A DNA stretch of 7,834 bases from positions 1-7,834 of the forward strand of contig JAJOKK010000059.1 in the NCBI GenBank assembly GCA_021129875.1. Reading direction: 5' to 3'. A program made the translations under genes and the position numbers. Below, in pieces: positions 6,368 to 7,834 of the stretch. The DNA is from Candidatus Bipolaricaulota bacterium. Lineage in GTDB: Bacteria > Bipolaricaulota > Bipolaricaulia > UBA7950 > UBA9294. Below the pieces are notes generated by a model. It had not been told where the DNA came from. It worked only from the letters and a program-made list of their open reading frames with translations, and searched no databases. Within the stretch, counting starts at the first letter, position 1. Every line of letters starts with the position of its first letter.

Positions 6368-7597
6368 ATGAATACTCTTATCACAAAAATAGGACAGCTC
6401 GTCACCCCTCAAGGGCAGGGCCCGGTGGAAGGCGGGCGGATGACGGATATTACCGTCTACGAACAGGTCGAGCTGCGGATCGACGAGGGGAAGGTGACCG
6501 CGATCGCACCTCGGGTCGATCGGGAGAAGATCGACCTGACGATCGATGCAGGCGGCGGGGTCGTCCTGCCAGGGCTGGTCGATCCTCATACCCACGCTCT
6601 CTTCGCTGCGACGCGGGAGGAGGAATTCCTCGCCCGGATGCAAGGTGCGCCTTATACCGAGGGAGGGATCCAGTCGAGCGCGCGCGCTGTAGCCGCGATG
6701 GACGAGGAGACTCTGGTCGAACGGGGTACTCGCTTCCTCCGCCGGATGCTCGCCTGTGGGACGACGACCGTCGAGATCAAAAGCGGTTACGGATTGAGTC
6801 TGGAGAGTGAGATAAAACTCCTCCTTGCGATCCGCCGTCTGCGGAAGAGCCTGCCGTTACAGGTAATTGCGACCTTCCTCGGAGCGCACTCCTTCCCCGC
6901 CGGCGTGCGCCGCGACGACTACATCACCGAGATCATCACCGAGATGATCCCCACTGTCCGCCGGCGCCGCCTCGCTCAGTTCTGTGATGTCTTCTGTGAT
7001 CGCGGATTCTACACCAACGAGGAAGCCCGCACTGTCCTCCGCGCCGCACGCGGGGCCGGTCTGCGGCTGAAGCTGCACGTCGATGAACTAGCCGATACAG
7101 GTGGTGCGGAACTCGCCGCCGAGCTTGAAGCTACCTCCGCAGACCACCTTCTCATGGTGAGCGACCGCGGGATTACACGCCTGAAGCAGGCTGGGGTGAT
7201 CCCGGTCCTCCTCCCGGGGACCGCATTCACCCTTAACGCCCCGTACGCCCCGGCGCGGCGGATGGTCGAGGCGGGACTCCCGGTCGCCCTGGCGAGCGAC
7301 TTCAACCCCGGGACCTGTCTCATCTACTCGCTGTGGACGATCATCGGACTCGCGGTGATGAAGATGGGCCTCACCGTGGAGGAGGCGATCACTGCGGTGA
7401 CGCTGAATGCAGCCTGCGCACTGGAGGTCGCCGAGGAGGTCGGTTCACTAGAGGTGGGAAAACGGGCCGACCTGATAATCCTCGACCTCGACAGCTATCG
7501 GCAGATTCCGTACTTCTTCGGGCATAACCCGGTTCGCACAGTCCTCTGCGCCGGGAAGGTCGTTCATGAAACCGCGACAAATCGAATGATCGGGTGA
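6368..7597 (+). CDS. hutI: Imidazolonepropionase
   Basis: HutI hydrolyses 4-imidazolone-5-propionate to N-formimino-L-glutamate, the third step of histidine degradation, in the cytosol. It is a metal-dependent amidohydrolase of about the usual length (409 residues from this start). Metal and active-site residues are visible in order: H74 and H76 in DPHTH, R83, Y141 in KSGYG, H174 in FLGAH, H237 and E240 in LHVDEL, H260 in SADHL and D311 in ASDFNPG. The segment after Y96 looks about five residues shorter than in typical family members, losing part of a glycine-rich loop. The ATG at 6368 is preferred because a promoter lies between it and the in-frame ATG at 6311, and because MNTLITKIGQLVTP is a normal N-terminus. 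There is no clear Shine-Dalgarno sequence. The last codons and the stop fall in an octamer repeat. hutU and hutG/ftcD are not in the window. Confidence 0.95.
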   Translation: MNTLITKIGQLVTPQGQGPVEGGRMTDITVYEQVELRIDEGKVTAIAPRVDREKIDLTIDAGGGVVLPGLVDPHTHALFAATREEEFLARMQGAPYTEGGIQSSARAVAAMDEETLVERGTRFLRRMLACGTTTVEIKSGYGLSLESEIKLLLAIRRLRKSLPLQVIATFLGAHSFPAGVRRDDYITEIITEMIPTVRRRRLAQFCDVFCDRGFYTNEEARTVLRAARGAGLRLKLHVDELADTGGAELAAELEATSADHLLMVSDRGITRLKQAGVIPVLLPGTAFTLNAPYAPARRMVEAGLPVALASDFNPGTCLIYSLWTIIGLAVMKMGLTVEEAITAVTLNAACALEVAEEVGSLEVGKRADLIILDLDSYRQIPYFFGHNPVRTVLCAGKVVHETATNRMIG

Positions 7598-7616
7598 TTG
7601 AGTGGTTGAGCGATTG
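7585..7616 (+). repeat. Octamer tandem repeat (RRTGATTG), four units, over the hutI stop
   Basis: Four 8-base units follow one another: AATGATCG, GGTGATTG, AGTGGTTG and AGCGATTG, then ATAG. The hutI TGA (7595-7597) lies within the second unit, so the final residues of HutI are encoded by the repeat. The other end touches the point where the GxxExxY remnant stops resembling its family. The array may mark an old deletion or rearrangement junction. No rho-independent terminator is seen after hutI. Confidence 0.7.
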
Positions 7617-7617
7617 A

Positions 7618-7784
7618 TAGGAAACTCGTATCCGCCTTGTAGACCACATTGAAACGAGCTTGCTGCTCATACGCAATGCCCCGCAACCCGAATTCAACGA
7701 CCACCGCGTTCTCGTACGGCGGCGGAACATCCGTTCCAACAGCCCGTCTCCGAGAGCACGTAGCACTTCCATACCAAAACCACC
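7618..7784 (-). pseudogene. Frameshifted, truncated remnant of a GxxExxY (PDDEXK_3-like) gene
   Basis: Two minus-strand reading frames together give a recognisable piece of the GxxExxY family (TIGR04256 / Pfam PDDEXK_3, as I recall them). From 7784 to about 7717 one frame reads GGFGMEVLRALGDGLLE, matching the family's G-x-x-x-E-V-H-R-x-L-G-P-G-L-L-E start. From 7716 to 7621 a different frame reads YENAVVVEFGLRGI, then AYEQQARFNVVYK, matching the next family segment. Between the Glu and the Tyr of the GxxExxY motif there are 17 nt where the family has 6, a net gain of 11 nt that breaks the frame. The part that would carry the nuclease-like D and E-x-K residues is missing; similarity ends where the octamer repeat begins. 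An in-frame TAG stands upstream at 7787-7785. No functional product is expected. Confidence 0.7.
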
Positions 7785-7807
7785 CTAGTGTCGTGTCAAC
7801 TCTGAAT

Positions 7808-7834
7808 TGTCATTTCGACCGAAGGGAGAAATCT
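7808..7834. repeat. Dispersed hairpin-type intergenic repeat (CHSERSEE-like)
   Basis: The window ends in a sequence that reads TGTCATTTCGACCGAAGGGA and then GAAATCT. It belongs to a recurring intergenic repeat type whose spurious translation often reads CHSERSEE or CHSERNEV; here it reads CHFDRREKS. It folds into a short hairpin: 7812-7816 pairs with 7828-7832, 7819-7820 pairs with 7824-7825, the loop is GAA (7821-7823), and a GA/GA internal mismatch (7817-7818 against 7826-7827) allows tandem G-A pairing. It may extend past the window edge. Confidence 0.6.

Noticed and set aside
5470..6810. Long plus-strand open frame opposite hutH
   Set aside because: It lies antisense to a gene with every active-site motif intact, and its translation shows no recognisable family. 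It reflects the G+C-rich codon use of hutH.
7389..7772. Minus-strand open frame of 127 codons at the right end
   Set aside because: Only its first 18 or so residues resemble the GxxExxY family. After the frameshift it runs in the wrong frame, through the octamer repeat and antisense to hutI. It is annotated as a pseudogene instead.

Overview
The window is bacterial chromosomal DNA of moderately high G+C content (about 60% by eye). It is densely coded, with short repeats confined to the non-coding ends. No rRNA, tRNA, CRISPR array, insertion sequence or phage gene was seen. The genes do not fix the host. The mix is a cytosolic c-di-GMP signalling protein, Era and histidine-degradation enzymes, together with heptamer, octamer and hairpin-type intergenic repeats and very frequent GATC. 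This would suit an environmental or uncultured bacterial lineage, but naming a phylum would be a guess.

Layout. Positions 1-149 hold no gene, only short-period tandem repeats. From 6276 down to 150, four genes run on the minus strand in a tight series: hutH (histidine ammonia-lyase), era (ribosome-assembly GTPase), a 939-residue sensor diguanylate cyclase (degenerate receiver, PAS, three GAF, GGDEF) and a GNAT-like protein of the COG3375 type. The junctions are a 14-nt overlap, a 13-nt gap and a 1-nt TGATG overlap, so one polycistronic transcript is very likely. A 91-nt intergenic region (6277-6367) separates hutH from the divergent plus-strand hutI (imidazolonepropionase). It carries a good sigma70-like promoter for hutI and a weaker one for hutH, and both appear to use the same palindromic TTGCAA hexamer.

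After hutI there is no intact gene. An octamer tandem repeat runs across the hutI stop codon. It is followed by a frameshifted, truncated remnant of a GxxExxY (PDDEXK_3-like) gene on the minus strand, and the window ends in a dispersed hairpin-type intergenic repeat.

How the genes fit together. HutH deaminates histidine to urocanate and HutI hydrolyses imidazolonepropionate to formiminoglutamate. The enzyme between them, urocanase (HutU), and the last step are not in the window. The divergent shared promoter region suggests the two hut genes are controlled together. The link between histidine catabolism, an Era gene and a c-di-GMP synthase in one transcription unit is unusual. It is the main gene-context observation. 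I did not find evidence for a wholly new defence or mobile system here. The most notable features are the repeats, the possibly leaderless hutI, the SSG active-site tripeptide of HutH, the degenerate receiver and the GxxExxY relic.
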